Part shown: piece after piece, positions 19,033-27,579 of the stretch
How positions within the stretch are numbered: the stretch's first letter is position 1
Layout of the letters: each line of letters begins with the position of its first letter
Assembly: GCF_025150745.1 (NCBI RefSeq)
Contig: NZ_CP102282.1
Coordinates: 310,001 to 374,000 of the forward strand
Direction: 5' to 3'
Length of the DNA stretch: 64,000 bases
From: Eubacterium ventriosum
GTDB lineage: Bacteria > Bacillota > Clostridia > Lachnospirales > Lachnospiraceae
The notes under the pieces: model-generated
Told to the model about the DNA's origin: nothing
Seen by the model: only the letters and a program-made list of their open reading frames with translations
Databases searched by the model: none
Translations under genes and position numbers: made by a program

Positions 19033-20349
19033 ACGCTCCCAGCCTTTTTGAGAACCGTATTTCTTATACCGCTTCGGGCTTTTGTAGGCTACCCAGCCCT
19101 GTATGATGCCGCCCGCAATGCCGGTATTCATAATCTCGCAGATTGCCCGTGTCTCCCAGTCTGCCGGGGAATTTAAGTTCCCCAGCGCTTCCTCATAAAG
19201 CTGCTTGGAACATACCCTGTCGCCGGTGTAGTCCTCCAAATAGGCGTAGATCATGCCGGCCTGTGTGTCTTCCTGCATAAAGTCCTGCTGGTGGGCGTTC
19301 AGGTATCGGTTCATTTCCATGCTGAATGACAGCTTATACTTCCCACTGCGATAAACCGTCATGGCTTCCGCCCACATCTGTTCGATATACGCCCTCGCCG
19401 CCGCTTCATCGTCCAGTATGTGAACCTCCGCCCGTTCCGGGTACACCGTCACGGGGAGAAAGCGCCGGTTGCCGGTGCGGTCACGGGGCAAAAAGTCCTG
19501 CCGGTTGGTCGTCCCTCCAAATACACATTGCCGCAGCCGGTCTGCCGGATGTGTCTCATACGGCACTTTGTAGGTTTCTTTCTGGCGGCTTAAGAATGAC
19601 TTGATTTCCTCAATACTCTTGGCGTTGGCTGTGGCAATCATCTCCGACATCTCGATAATCCAATGCCCTTGCAGCTTGCGGTACACATTTTCATCGTCCA
19701 GCTTTTTCAAATCGTCTGAAAACCATTCGTCCCTGCCTGCCAGCAGCCGGAAAAAGGTAGATTTCCCGGCTCCCTGACCACCAACCAGACAGAGCATGAC
19801 CTCAAACTTGCTCCCCGGTCTGAATACCCGCCGGATGGCTCCCATCAGGAACAGTTTCAAGGCTTCATAGGTGTATTCGTCCGTATCGGCTCCCAGAAAG
19901 TGATGCAGGGCGTAACGGATGCGCTCTGTGCCGTCCCATTGCAGGCTGTTCAGGTAATCCCTGACTGGATGGTAGCGGTTTTCATTGGCAACAATCTTGA
20001 TGGCGCTCTGCACCTTTTTCTCGCTGGTAAGCCCGTAATTTTCTTCCAGATACAAAAGCAGGTAGTTCATGTCCATGTCGGTCAGCGTGGTACTGGTGCG
20101 CTCCCAGCCCAGCGGCTTCACAATGTCAATCTGCTCCGTCAAAAGGTTCAGGCGCAGCGCCCCGCGAAACAGAGGGTCACGCTGGAACACCGTCAGGCAG
20201 TTTCGGATGCTGTTCTTCACGCCGCCTTTCTGCGTCCCCTCTAATGTTTCCCGGATTTCTGCCGGTGTCTGCGCCGGTTCCATTGTGTCCATCGTCCTTT
20301 TGACCGCTTCCTGCGTTTCCGGCGGCAAGCTCTGAAATTCGCTGTTCAA
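18952..20349 (-). CDS. VapE-family / P4-type helicase
   Basis: The 465-residue protein carries a Walker A motif (LVGGQGAGKSTFFR, about residue 190) and the VapE-family blocks WIIEMSEM, KSFLSRQKETYKVPYE and FGGTTNRQDFLPRDRTGNRRF. These proteins are superfamily 3-like ATPases in phage and mobile-element replication modules. The start is TTG at 20349 with a strong AAAGGAGGTG site, which makes it overlap the primase gene by 173 nt. It probably works with the CHC2 primase and the GTCAACC repeats in element replication (inference). Confidence 0.87.
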   Translation of the reverse strand: MNSEFQSLPPETQEAVKRTMDTMEPAQTPAEIRETLEGTQKGGVKNSIRNCLTVFQRDPLFRGALRLNLLTEQIDIVKPLGWERTSTTLTDMDMNYLLLYLEENYGLTSEKKVQSAIKIVANENRYHPVRDYLNSLQWDGTERIRYALHHFLGADTDEYTYEALKLFLMGAIRRVFRPGSKFEVMLCLVGGQGAGKSTFFRLLAGRDEWFSDDLKKLDDENVYRKLQGHWIIEMSEMIATANAKSIEEIKSFLSRQKETYKVPYETHPADRLRQCVFGGTTNRQDFLPRDRTGNRRFLPVTVYPERAEVHILDDEAAARAYIEQMWAEAMTVYRSGKYKLSFSMEMNRYLNAHQQDFMQEDTQAGMIYAYLEDYTGDRVCSKQLYEEALGNLNSPADWETRAICEIMNTGIAGGIIQGWVAYKSPKRYKKYGSQKGWERVNQAPPEGDGFQEITEEEARQMELPF

Positions 20350-20917
20350 GCCGCAACACCTCCTTTCCCTGTGCGGCGATCAATGCCGCTTTTTCTTCTA
20401 TTTCTCCGTATAACAAAATATCCAAAAGGTATTCTGTGTAGCTTATCCTCTGCAACGCTTCCACAAAAAGAGGATGCCAGATGGCATCCTGCGGCTGTGG
20501 GGCGTGTGCTGTTTTCCAATGCTCCAGCAGGCGCAGATAATCGCATAGCACCCGGAAACAATACCGTTCCGTTTCCTGAAATCTCTGCTCCGCTGATTTT
20601 TGTCGGGGCTGTGACCTGTTGTGACGCTTCCTATCTGGCGGCGCATTGCCGGATTTCTCATAGGAAACGCCGAAGTCCTCCGCAAGCCTGACCGCAGCTT
20701 CCCGTTTCCCCAATCCATGCAGCAAAGCGGCAAAGTCGATCACATCCCCGGAAGCCCCGCAGCCGAAGCAGTAAAAGCGGCTGTCCACTTTCATGCTGGG
20801 CGTGCGGTCATTGTGGAATGGACAGCAGACCATGCCGTTTCTCCCCACCCGGATTCCATAGAATGAAGCAGCCTGCCGGGTGGTAACAGACTGTTTCACC
20901 GCTTCAAATACATTCAA
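20177..20917 (-). CDS. CHC2 zinc-finger primase-like protein
   Basis: 246 residues. The N-terminus holds a DnaG-type CHC2 zinc finger: CCPFHNDRTPSMKV and FYCFGCGASGDVIDF (about residues 30-62). There is no Toprim domain, so it resembles the split primases of mobile elements that pair with a VapE ATPase. The C-terminal half is helical with a polar tail of low complexity. ATG at 20917 is preceded by GGAGGG. Its last 173 nt overlap the start of the VapE gene in another frame. Confidence 0.83.
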   Translation of the reverse strand: MNVFEAVKQSVTTRQAASFYGIRVGRNGMVCCPFHNDRTPSMKVDSRFYCFGCGASGDVIDFAALLHGLGKREAAVRLAEDFGVSYEKSGNAPPDRKRHNRSQPRQKSAEQRFQETERYCFRVLCDYLRLLEHWKTAHAPQPQDAIWHPLFVEALQRISYTEYLLDILLYGEIEEKAALIAAQGKEVLRLEQRISELAAGNAGSGQKDDGHNGTGADTGRNPGNIRGDAERRREEQHPKLPDGVPA

Positions 20918-20964
20918 ATGCTCCCTCCATAAAAATACTGGTAGCGGTAAAGCTGCCGGTTATA

Positions 20965-22437
20965 TCATAGCTCCATCTCATGTTTCTTTCTCTGTACTGC
21001 CTGTGGCTGCTCCCTCCGGCGCAGTGCGGTATCTACGGCGTTCTGCACCTGCCGTAGCCGTATGACTTCCTCCCGGAGTGGCTTGTGCTGCGGAGACAGT
21101 TCGGCATACTCTGTTTTTAACTGTGCGTATTCCTGTTTCCATGCTTTCAGGGCAATGGGTTTTCCGTCCAGTTTTTCTTTCAAAATACGGCGGGCGGCAT
21201 AAAACAGCCGTAACTCCGCATCGTGGGATGTTTCAAATTTCTCCCTCTGTTTCTTAAACTTGATATTGTTCAATTCCGTATGAACAGGTTTTAGCCGCTG
21301 GTAATTCTCGCCCTCCCGTATCAATTCCTGCAATTCCTTTATCCGGGCAGATTTCTTTTTCATGGAGTCGCTTAACGCTTCAAATTCTTCGTTGACAGAG
21401 GAAAGACGCTCCTGCAAATCCTCTAATGTGAGCAGCTTGTTTTCCGTCAGATAATTGACGGCTTCGGCAAACTGCTTTAAGTTTCCGGTTCTGGCTTTAT
21501 TGCTCCATGCCCCTGCGTTGCGCTGGTTGTAATAAGCGATCAACAGGTCGGCAAGGCTCGGTGTCTGCGGTTTGGAAAGTTCTTCTTTTACCTCTGCCAT
21601 CCAGACAAACAGGGCTTTGATCTTCTTCCTCACATCCTGCATGAGCCGGTTGGTGGCTTTAATCCAGCGGTTCAGTTCCCCTTTCTCGGTGCGGATGCCC
21701 TTTGCTTCCATCTGCCGGACATTAGCTCCCTCGTGGACAGTAGGTATCAGGTCAAGCCCCTGCCGCACATAGGAACGGTGGTCGATACGCACATCCAGCC
21801 CTTTTTCCTCAAATTTTGTATTAACGGCAGCCGCCCACTGCTCCCGCCAGTGTTCCAGCGTTTCCGGCTCATGCCAGTCTGTTGTATGGACAGCGTTAAA
21901 CATATAATCGCCGTTTTTATCCCGGATTCGGTTTCCATCTTCATCAAGAAGATATTCCCGACGCTGTTTTTGTCCCCATGTGCCATCCGGGTTCAAAGGG
22001 CGCATGGTTGTCATCACATGAAAATGCGGGTTAGGGATGCCGCCGTCCTCTTTCTCCGGGCTGTGAAAAGCAAGGTCGGCAATCATGCCTTTTGTCACAA
22101 ACTGCTCCTGTACGAACTTCCTCGCCAGCTCCATGTTTTCTTCCAGCGTCAATTCATTCTGCATGGCAATATCAAAGGAATAGGCAAGCTGTGCTTTTGG
22201 ATGTTTCTCGCAGTTCTCCACAGCATTCCAGAGGGTCGCCCGGTCAAGATATATTTCCGGCGCATGGGGCGGCAGCATGATTTCCGAAGCGATCACGCCG
22301 CCCTTTTTGGTGTAGTCGCTGACTTCTCCATAGTAGCTGCTGTAAAGACGCTCCCCGGCTCGATAGGCTGCGCTGGCAATGGCGCTCTGACCGGCGCTGC
22401 GCTTGATCTGTGCGATTGAAAAATGATAAAGTGCTAT
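20965..22437 (-). CDS. MobA/MobL relaxase, start codon damaged or non-canonical
   Basis: The frame encodes a MobA/MobL relaxase: an N-terminal LYHFSIAQIKRSAGQSAIAS block with AYRAGERLYSS, then the metal-binding PNPHFHVMTTMRP, and a coiled-coil tail (about residues 270-480). Known role: nicks oriT and pilots the strand during mobilization. Between an in-frame TGA at 22444-22446 and the GTG at 22296 there is no ATG, GTG or TTG, yet the conserved N-terminus lies in that stretch. The likely original GTG (22447, overlapping the upstream stop) is out of frame by one base, so a small indel may have disabled the gene. ATA at 22437 is the only plausible alternative start. Confidence 0.75.
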   Translation of the reverse strand: MALYHFSIAQIKRSAGQSAIASAAYRAGERLYSSYYGEVSDYTKKGGVIASEIMLPPHAPEIYLDRATLWNAVENCEKHPKAQLAYSFDIAMQNELTLEENMELARKFVQEQFVTKGMIADLAFHSPEKEDGGIPNPHFHVMTTMRPLNPDGTWGQKQRREYLLDEDGNRIRDKNGDYMFNAVHTTDWHEPETLEHWREQWAAAVNTKFEEKGLDVRIDHRSYVRQGLDLIPTVHEGANVRQMEAKGIRTEKGELNRWIKATNRLMQDVRKKIKALFVWMAEVKEELSKPQTPSLADLLIAYYNQRNAGAWSNKARTGNLKQFAEAVNYLTENKLLTLEDLQERLSSVNEEFEALSDSMKKKSARIKELQELIREGENYQRLKPVHTELNNIKFKKQREKFETSHDAELRLFYAARRILKEKLDGKPIALKAWKQEYAQLKTEYAELSPQHKPLREEVIRLRQVQNAVDTALRRREQPQAVQRKKHEMEL

Positions 22438-22439
22438 CC

Positions 22440-22757
22440 TTAGTCACCGCCTTTCTCCTGCCCGGAAATACGGGCGTGGTTCTCTGTGGCAGACCGGATG
22501 AAATGCTCCGCCTGCGGCAGATTCAAAATGCTTTCCATGAGGGAATAAAATTCCGCTTCGGATAGCTCCTTTGTCTGTGGTGCAATGCTCTCAATAGCTG
22601 CCCCACGGGTAATCAGCCGGTGCGTCCTCTGTTTCCGGGAACCGCTTTCCAGATACGCCTGCCGGTTTTTCAAACGCTGCATTTTCCGTTTTTCCTGTTC
22701 CAGCAGGACAGTGGTTTTTTCATATTCCTGCTTCAACTGTTCCAAAGATTTTTCCAT
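22440..22757 (-). CDS. DUF3847 family protein
   Basis: 105 residues, helical, with a coiled-coil N-terminal half (MEKSLEQLKQEYEKTTVLLE) and a basic middle (RKQRTHRLITRGAAIES). This matches the DUF3847 proteins that precede MobA/MobL relaxases in clostridial mobile elements, where an accessory mobilization role is likely. ATG at 22757 with AAAGGA upstream is preferred over an upstream start. Its stop abuts the relaxase frame. Confidence 0.75.
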   Translation of the reverse strand: MEKSLEQLKQEYEKTTVLLEQEKRKMQRLKNRQAYLESGSRKQRTHRLITRGAAIESIAPQTKELSEAEFYSLMESILNLPQAEHFIRSATENHARISGQEKGGD

Positions 22758-22994
22758 GTTCTCACATCCTTTGCTGATAAGATAAAGAAAGACCATCCGC
22801 AGACAGTCCGTGTGTCAGTGCTTCTATAAAACCCGATGAAAAGGGAAAACCGCAGAGCGGATTTCTCTTTGCGGCGGGTACACAGGGGATAGCCGCTTTA
22901 GCGGCGCAAGGGGGTGTAGCCACCTTGTCGGAGCGAAGCGAACGCAGACCTCGGATTGCTGATTTTATCAGCGGCAGAGGTAAGCTCCGCAGGA

Positions 22995-23033
22995 CGCACG
23001 ATACATGGTCTTTAGACTATGTATAGAAGTGCG
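22995..23033. other. Candidate oriT hairpin
   Basis: CGCAC and GTGCG enclose ATACATGGTC-TTTA-GACTATGTAT, a 10-bp stem with one mismatch. The 22758-23043 gap also holds a GCCGC-TTTA-GCGGC hairpin near 22893. Position directly upstream of the mobilization genes suggests a transfer origin; the nick site cannot be identified by eye. Confidence 0.4.
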
Positions 23034-23043
23034 CCCTTAGTTC

Positions 23044-23247
23044 CTAAGGGATTTTGCCGTTTCCGGCAGTCTTGTCCTTTTTCTTGGAACGCTTGGAAAG
23101 ATACTTCGGGCAGTCAACCACAACCGCCCGGAAGCTCTGTTTACATTCGTGCTGGCATTTCCGGCACAGTTCGTTGTAAGTGATACGGCTGCGGTCATTT
23201 AAGAAGAAAGACCATTCCAACCGCCGCTTGTTACTCATTCTTGCCAT
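23044..23247 (-). CDS. Small Cys-rich mobile-element protein
   Basis: 67 residues, very basic, with four Cys in LCRKCQHECKQSF and VVDCPKYL, a likely zinc-binding knuckle. AAAGGAG lies 6 nt before ATG. I do not recognise a named family; its place between the excisionase and the mobilization genes suggests a DNA-binding accessory role. Confidence 0.6.
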   Translation of the reverse strand: MARMSNKRRLEWSFFLNDRSRITYNELCRKCQHECKQSFRAVVVDCPKYLSKRSKKKDKTAGNGKIP

Positions 23248-23394
23248 AACCGGCTCCTTTCTCCGTTTCTATCTGATGTACGCAGATAGGCTGTTTTGAT
23301 GTAGCGTCTCGGTATCATTTTTAAGTTTTTTTCCCTCTGTATGCCCCTTTGGAAAGTGCGGCAGTATTGCAAGTCAGGGAATGATACCTCACGC

Positions 23395-23619
23395 TTATTT
23401 GTCGCTTCCCGGTACGGTTTCGGAGCCTTTTGCCATCCATTCAAAGAAAGCAATTTTGCTGACCTTGATAAGTCTGCCCCTGCGGAACGCTGGAAAGCCG
23501 GGTGTGTGTACCAGCTCATAGGCGCTCGCTCTTGAAATTCCCATAATCCGCTGAATGTCCGCCACATCCAGAACCAGCGGTAAATCCTCGTAGCTGTTCA
23601 ATCTCTTTTTATCGTTCAT
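23395..23619 (-). CDS. Excisionase-type helix-turn-helix protein
   Basis: 74 residues with a MerR/Xis-like winged helix: VADIQRIMGISRASAYELV, then FPAFRRGRLIKVSKIAFFEWM. Such proteins direct recombinases toward excision or act as small regulators. ATG at 23619 has GGAGG 6 nt upstream; the longer open frame lacks a ribosome site. Confidence 0.8.
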   Translation of the reverse strand: MNDKKRLNSYEDLPLVLDVADIQRIMGISRASAYELVHTPGFPAFRRGRLIKVSKIAFFEWMAKGSETVPGSDK

Positions 23620-23921
23620 TCTGTTCCTCCCATAAATCAAATAGGTTAAAATGCTTCCTGTTGCCGTTCTCCCCAAAAGCCGTTTTCCTGCCCCATTCCT
23701 GCGGTGTTTCCCTGCATTGGTGCGCCGAATGCGTCACTTCTCCTGCCGGTCATATCCCTTTTGGACGGTCATTCACTTGTCAAGGTACTGTGCGGTACGA
23801 AATTACCAACCGCAATCATCATAGCGTACTATCCTTGACAAAACAATGATTCTGCGATACCATGAGTGTAACGGATATAACTGAATTATATAATTACCAT
23901 AAACAAAGGCAGGGGATAGGG

Positions 23922-24962
23922 ATGGAGAATCAGTTTATACGGCATGAGCCATGTTTTGAGAGGATTTTGTTTGTCCTGACGCTGGACAGGAAGAAAATGA
24001 AAGAGCGGATTTTGATTGGGGAAGAACAGCAGATCCGCTTCCGTCTGAACGGGAGCCAAAACGCAGAGGTGCTTTGTGATATGACACGCCCACTGGGAAC
24101 TTTTTTGATAAACTTTGAGCGTGACACGGACAGAGACTGGAACTTATACGGGCTTTCTCCGCTGCGGCAAGCTCTCCACTCCAACCGATGGAAACAGCCG
24201 GAGCTGGAGCAGGCGGCAAGCGAATTTCTTTGGGAGAAATATCTTAGCAACGACCCTCTGAAAATGTATGTGGCGTTCCGTATCTGGAACAGCTATCTGC
24301 TTGCCAGAGAACCCCGTGACCGTAACGCTGCCTGTGACCGCTTCATGGATAAAATGAGCAGACTGACCGGGGTATTCCAAAACGAAACCATGAGCTTTGA
24401 CAGGGAGACAGGAAAACCGAAACAATTTCAAGCTGGCAGCCTTTATTTCAAAGGCGCACCGTCAGAAGATACCCGGCTTGACCTCTGGTTCCCGGACAAC
24501 CGGCGCACAGAAGAATGTGTGTCTGCCTATGCGTCCCTCTACCCGTTGATTACCTATTATCTGAACAGGCTGAATGACTGGGGGCTTTGCTTCCGGCGGT
24601 GCAAGGTCTGTGGAAAATATTTTCTGGCAAAGAGCCAGCGGTATGAGCTGTGCAGCGACAAGTGCCGAAAAGCACAGGCGCTTCAAAACAAGCGGGAATT
24701 TGACGAGAGGTCAAGAGAAAATAACTATGACCTGCTTTATAAAAATGAATGCCAGAACTGGCGCAACAAAATAAACCGGGTAAAAAATACCGCAGGCTTT
24801 CCGGCTGACCGTCTGGAAAAAATACAGGCTTCCTTTTCCGACTTTAAGAAAGAAGCCTTACAGAGAAAAAAGGCTGTAAAAACAGGAACGGCCAGCCCGA
24901 AAGAATTTACGGACTGGCTGTATCAGCAGAGTAATGTAATTGTTGAGCTGACCGAGATATGA
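23922..24962 (+). CDS. DUF6076 family protein with zinc-knuckle
   Basis: About 346 residues and the only plus-strand gene in the element. A C-terminal segment CKVCGKYFLAKSQRYELCSD followed by KCRK forms a CxxC...CxxxC zinc-binding motif like that of the DUF6076 family, of unknown function. The rest is helical with no membrane segments. ATG at 23922 is preceded by AGGGG at about 6 nt; an ATG at 23862 lacks a clear site. The 302-nt upstream gap (23620-23921) is a divergent promoter region with the excisionase gene. Confidence 0.65.
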   Translation: MENQFIRHEPCFERILFVLTLDRKKMKERILIGEEQQIRFRLNGSQNAEVLCDMTRPLGTFLINFERDTDRDWNLYGLSPLRQALHSNRWKQPELEQAASEFLWEKYLSNDPLKMYVAFRIWNSYLLAREPRDRNAACDRFMDKMSRLTGVFQNETMSFDRETGKPKQFQAGSLYFKGAPSEDTRLDLWFPDNRRTEECVSAYASLYPLITYYLNRLNDWGLCFRRCKVCGKYFLAKSQRYELCSDKCRKAQALQNKREFDERSRENNYDLLYKNECQNWRNKINRVKNTAGFPADRLEKIQASFSDFKKEALQRKKAVKTGTASPKEFTDWLYQQSNVIVELTEI

Positions 24963-25054
24963 AAAACTTTCTATCGTCAATTTCGCATTATTGCAATAAC
25001 AGATTGCTTCTTCCATGAATGGTAATATTATCATCAAACTTTTGGAAGAACTAT

Positions 25055-25120
25055 AAATGTCCGAGGTGCCTTTGATTTCGACAAAAAAACAGGCCGAATT
25101 GTTACAAAGCTCGGACATTT
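25055..25120. promoter_or_regulatory. Orphan copy of the TCS operator at the cassette's 3' edge
   Basis: Contains AAATGTCCGAG and, 47 nt on, GAATTGTTACAAAGCTCGGACATTT. These match the operator blocks at 28.6 and 31.1 kb, but no gene follows on the minus strand. The right half retains the TGTCCGAG-n-TGTAACA motif. It looks like a decayed promoter left from a rearranged cassette. Confidence 0.5.
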
Positions 25121-25149
25121 CAAAAATTTTTTGAGAAATGGCGAAAAAA

Positions 25150-25173
25150 GCGGGGCAGCACATGCCGCCCCGC
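25150..25173 (-). terminator. Strong terminator after the first permease gene
   Basis: GCGGGGCAGC pairs with GCCGCCCCGC, followed on the minus strand by TTTTTTCGCC. It ends the ABC transporter transcript just beyond the permease stop. Confidence 0.85.
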
Positions 25174-25186
25174 CGATCCCATACGG

Positions 25187-27565
25187 TTATTCCATCGCCC
25201 GCATTTGTTCAATCAGAGATTGTTTTTTCTGTCTGCGGATTGTCCATACAGACAAGATCAGTTCCATTCCGAATAATACCAGAATGAACAATCCCATTTC
25301 CAAAACCGGGAATTTGTAAGGTACTACATTTCCACCAAAAGTAGCTATACTTATTTCTCTACTTGCAACAATAGAAATAGGAAATCCGACAATCAGGATT
25401 GCCAATGTTGCAAAGAACGCATAACACAGACCCTCGCATATATTCATTTTGCATAACTGTTTTTGTGTCAGACCAATGGAACGCAAAACACTGTTTTCCT
25501 GTTTTCTGGACATCTGATTAGAAAGGGTCGTATTGATGAGGTTGATAACACCAAAGAGGAACACCAACCATGAAAGAACCTGCATACTACCAAACGCCGC
25601 AGAATTTTGTGATTTTTCAGCCGCAATCGCTGTATCTATTTCATCTAAAGCAAGGTTACTGTGTTCGGCTACAATATTTTTCAGTTCAGCTTTTACAGTT
25701 TCAGCTTTTTTCGGATTGCTTACAATGCTCCATGAGTAATCAAAGGTAGTAATTTCCGGGTACAGTTCGTAGAATAAATCTTTTGGAGCAAAGAAAACAG
25801 AGCCATCTGTATGAGCGCGTCCATGCCCGAAAATCACAGGCATTTTTGAAGTGGAAAACACTCCCGATATTGTAACAGGGATGGACTGCTTACCATCTAT
25901 TGAAGAAAATTCAACGGTGGAACCGACGCCCATATCTTCAAAATACGCTACAATCTGGTCGTGAATTACGATACTATGAGAATCTGTCGGCATCGTTCCC
26001 TCTGTCAATGCAGCCTCAACCATAGCATAGTTCTGGTCAGTCAGCGTATCACATATTCCTGAATTTTGGTTAGCATCTGTTTTAATGCTGGTATGGAGCG
26101 ATTGTCTGGCTACGATTATATCCGTAACACCATCAACAGATAAAACTTCCTGCTTTAGTTCCTCGTTTAGCGGATTACCTTTTACTAACATTTCTTCCGA
26201 TAGATCTTGGAGATATATTTTGTAATCGCTGTCAGGAAAATATAATCTTGCAATTTGTTCTGGTGAGCGCACTAAAACAATGGAAGATACCACCATCAGC
26301 AAAATTCCGCCGATACTCAAAGATGCTACAATACTGATTGTCTTTTTTCGGTCACGCTTAAAATTCGCAATTCCCATTGAAACAGGATTGAGCTTGATAT
26401 TCTTTTTCCGGCTGCGGATGTCCTTTTGCACTGGGGTAAAACGGACGGCTTCAATGGGGGAAATCCCTGCCGCGATTTTCACCGGCTTACGGATGGAAAT
26501 AGACACCATGATCCAACCGCTTATGAGTGTCAGGGAAACCATAACGGCATAGGAAACAGCGTTAAATCCCTTGGAAAACAGAAGAAAACCGCAGCATACG
26601 CCCAGCACTGTACCAATCAAAATTCCGATACTGCCGAGTTTGCGTCCCTCCCGCTTTACAATCCGCTTGATTTGCTTTGGCGTTGCACCAATCGTCCGAA
26701 GCTGTCCGTAGCTCCTGATTTTGTCATTGATGGAGATACGGAAGATACTCTGAATCACAATATAGCCGCCGATCAGAACAATAACAATCACACCAAAAAT
26801 CGGTAAAAAATCAAAGGATTTAGAAGCATAAGCAAAATACTTGTTGTTCATGCTGGGATTAGGAAGCTGATATTCCTCTGCAATCTCTCTGCAATAAGAG
26901 GTTATCAGTTCCTCGCCCAACTGATCGCTGTTTTTGAAATGGACATAAGCGCGATACCCAGCCGGATCAAACCCTTTCCATTCTGTCAGGGCAGCTTTGG
27001 AAAGAATGATAGCGCAGGTATTCGCTTCTTTTTCATTTACGCTGTCCATAATGCCGGTAACGACATAATCACCATGAAAACTCTCGGTATCTAAGGTCAC
27101 AGTGTCCCCGATCTTGGCATTGTTTCCATAGGTGGAGAGAAAGTATTCGCTTACGACAACTTCATTTGCTTTTTGGGGTAGATTCCCCTCCAATAGCTTC
27201 ATTTGGTCGCGCCCAATCTCCATCATTTCTGCGTCATTATATACATAAGAGGCATGATAGCCCTGTTCCGAAAGTTCCTCGCCGAGCATATAGTAGCCGC
27301 CTACGCGCTCAAACTCCGGCAGTCCTTTCAGGGTTTCAATGTCGTTTTCCTCTACGCCCAGCCAGACCGCCTCATAAGTATCGACAACCTGATTGCGCTG
27401 CATTTGTGTCAGGGAGGTAGACACAATTCCCGTAAAGCAGATCAGAAACGCCGCCAGCGCAACGGCAATCACCACCATCAGATTCCGGCGCTTCTCGCTT
27501 TGCAAACTTTTCTTTGCCAGCTTCTTTGTAATGGCGCTGGTATCATTTTCAAAAGGCCATGTCAT
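25187..27565 (-). CDS. FtsX-family ABC transporter permease (copy 1)
   Basis: 792 residues. An N-terminal membrane helix (about 30-52), large extracytoplasmic domain, three FtsX-type helices (about 255-370), another helix (about 410-430), a second extracytoplasmic domain, and three C-terminal helices (about 665-780) give the MacB/BceB-like FtsX layout with two FtsX repeats. Such permeases act with one ATPase in export or in mechanotransmission against peptide antibiotics. It starts 15 nt after the ATPase stop with a GGAGGTGG site. Its N-terminus MTWPFENDTSAI is shared with the second permease. Confidence 0.88.
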   Translation of the reverse strand: MTWPFENDTSAITKKLAKKSLQSEKRRNLMVVIAVALAAFLICFTGIVSTSLTQMQRNQVVDTYEAVWLGVEENDIETLKGLPEFERVGGYYMLGEELSEQGYHASYVYNDAEMMEIGRDQMKLLEGNLPQKANEVVVSEYFLSTYGNNAKIGDTVTLDTESFHGDYVVTGIMDSVNEKEANTCAIILSKAALTEWKGFDPAGYRAYVHFKNSDQLGEELITSYCREIAEEYQLPNPSMNNKYFAYASKSFDFLPIFGVIVIVLIGGYIVIQSIFRISINDKIRSYGQLRTIGATPKQIKRIVKREGRKLGSIGILIGTVLGVCCGFLLFSKGFNAVSYAVMVSLTLISGWIMVSISIRKPVKIAAGISPIEAVRFTPVQKDIRSRKKNIKLNPVSMGIANFKRDRKKTISIVASLSIGGILLMVVSSIVLVRSPEQIARLYFPDSDYKIYLQDLSEEMLVKGNPLNEELKQEVLSVDGVTDIIVARQSLHTSIKTDANQNSGICDTLTDQNYAMVEAALTEGTMPTDSHSIVIHDQIVAYFEDMGVGSTVEFSSIDGKQSIPVTISGVFSTSKMPVIFGHGRAHTDGSVFFAPKDLFYELYPEITTFDYSWSIVSNPKKAETVKAELKNIVAEHSNLALDEIDTAIAAEKSQNSAAFGSMQVLSWLVFLFGVINLINTTLSNQMSRKQENSVLRSIGLTQKQLCKMNICEGLCYAFFATLAILIVGFPISIVASREISIATFGGNVVPYKFPVLEMGLFILVLFGMELILSVWTIRRQKKQSLIEQMRAME

Positions 27566-27579
27566 AGCCTGCCACCTCC

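Noticed and set aside
22244-22447. 67-codon minus frame over the relaxase start
   Set aside because: The relaxase frame in the same DNA has family motifs; this frame only matters as evidence for the missing in-frame start.
23235-23567. 110-codon minus frame between the Cys-rich protein and excisionase genes
   Set aside because: Overlaps the excisionase in another frame and has no ribosome site or family resemblance.
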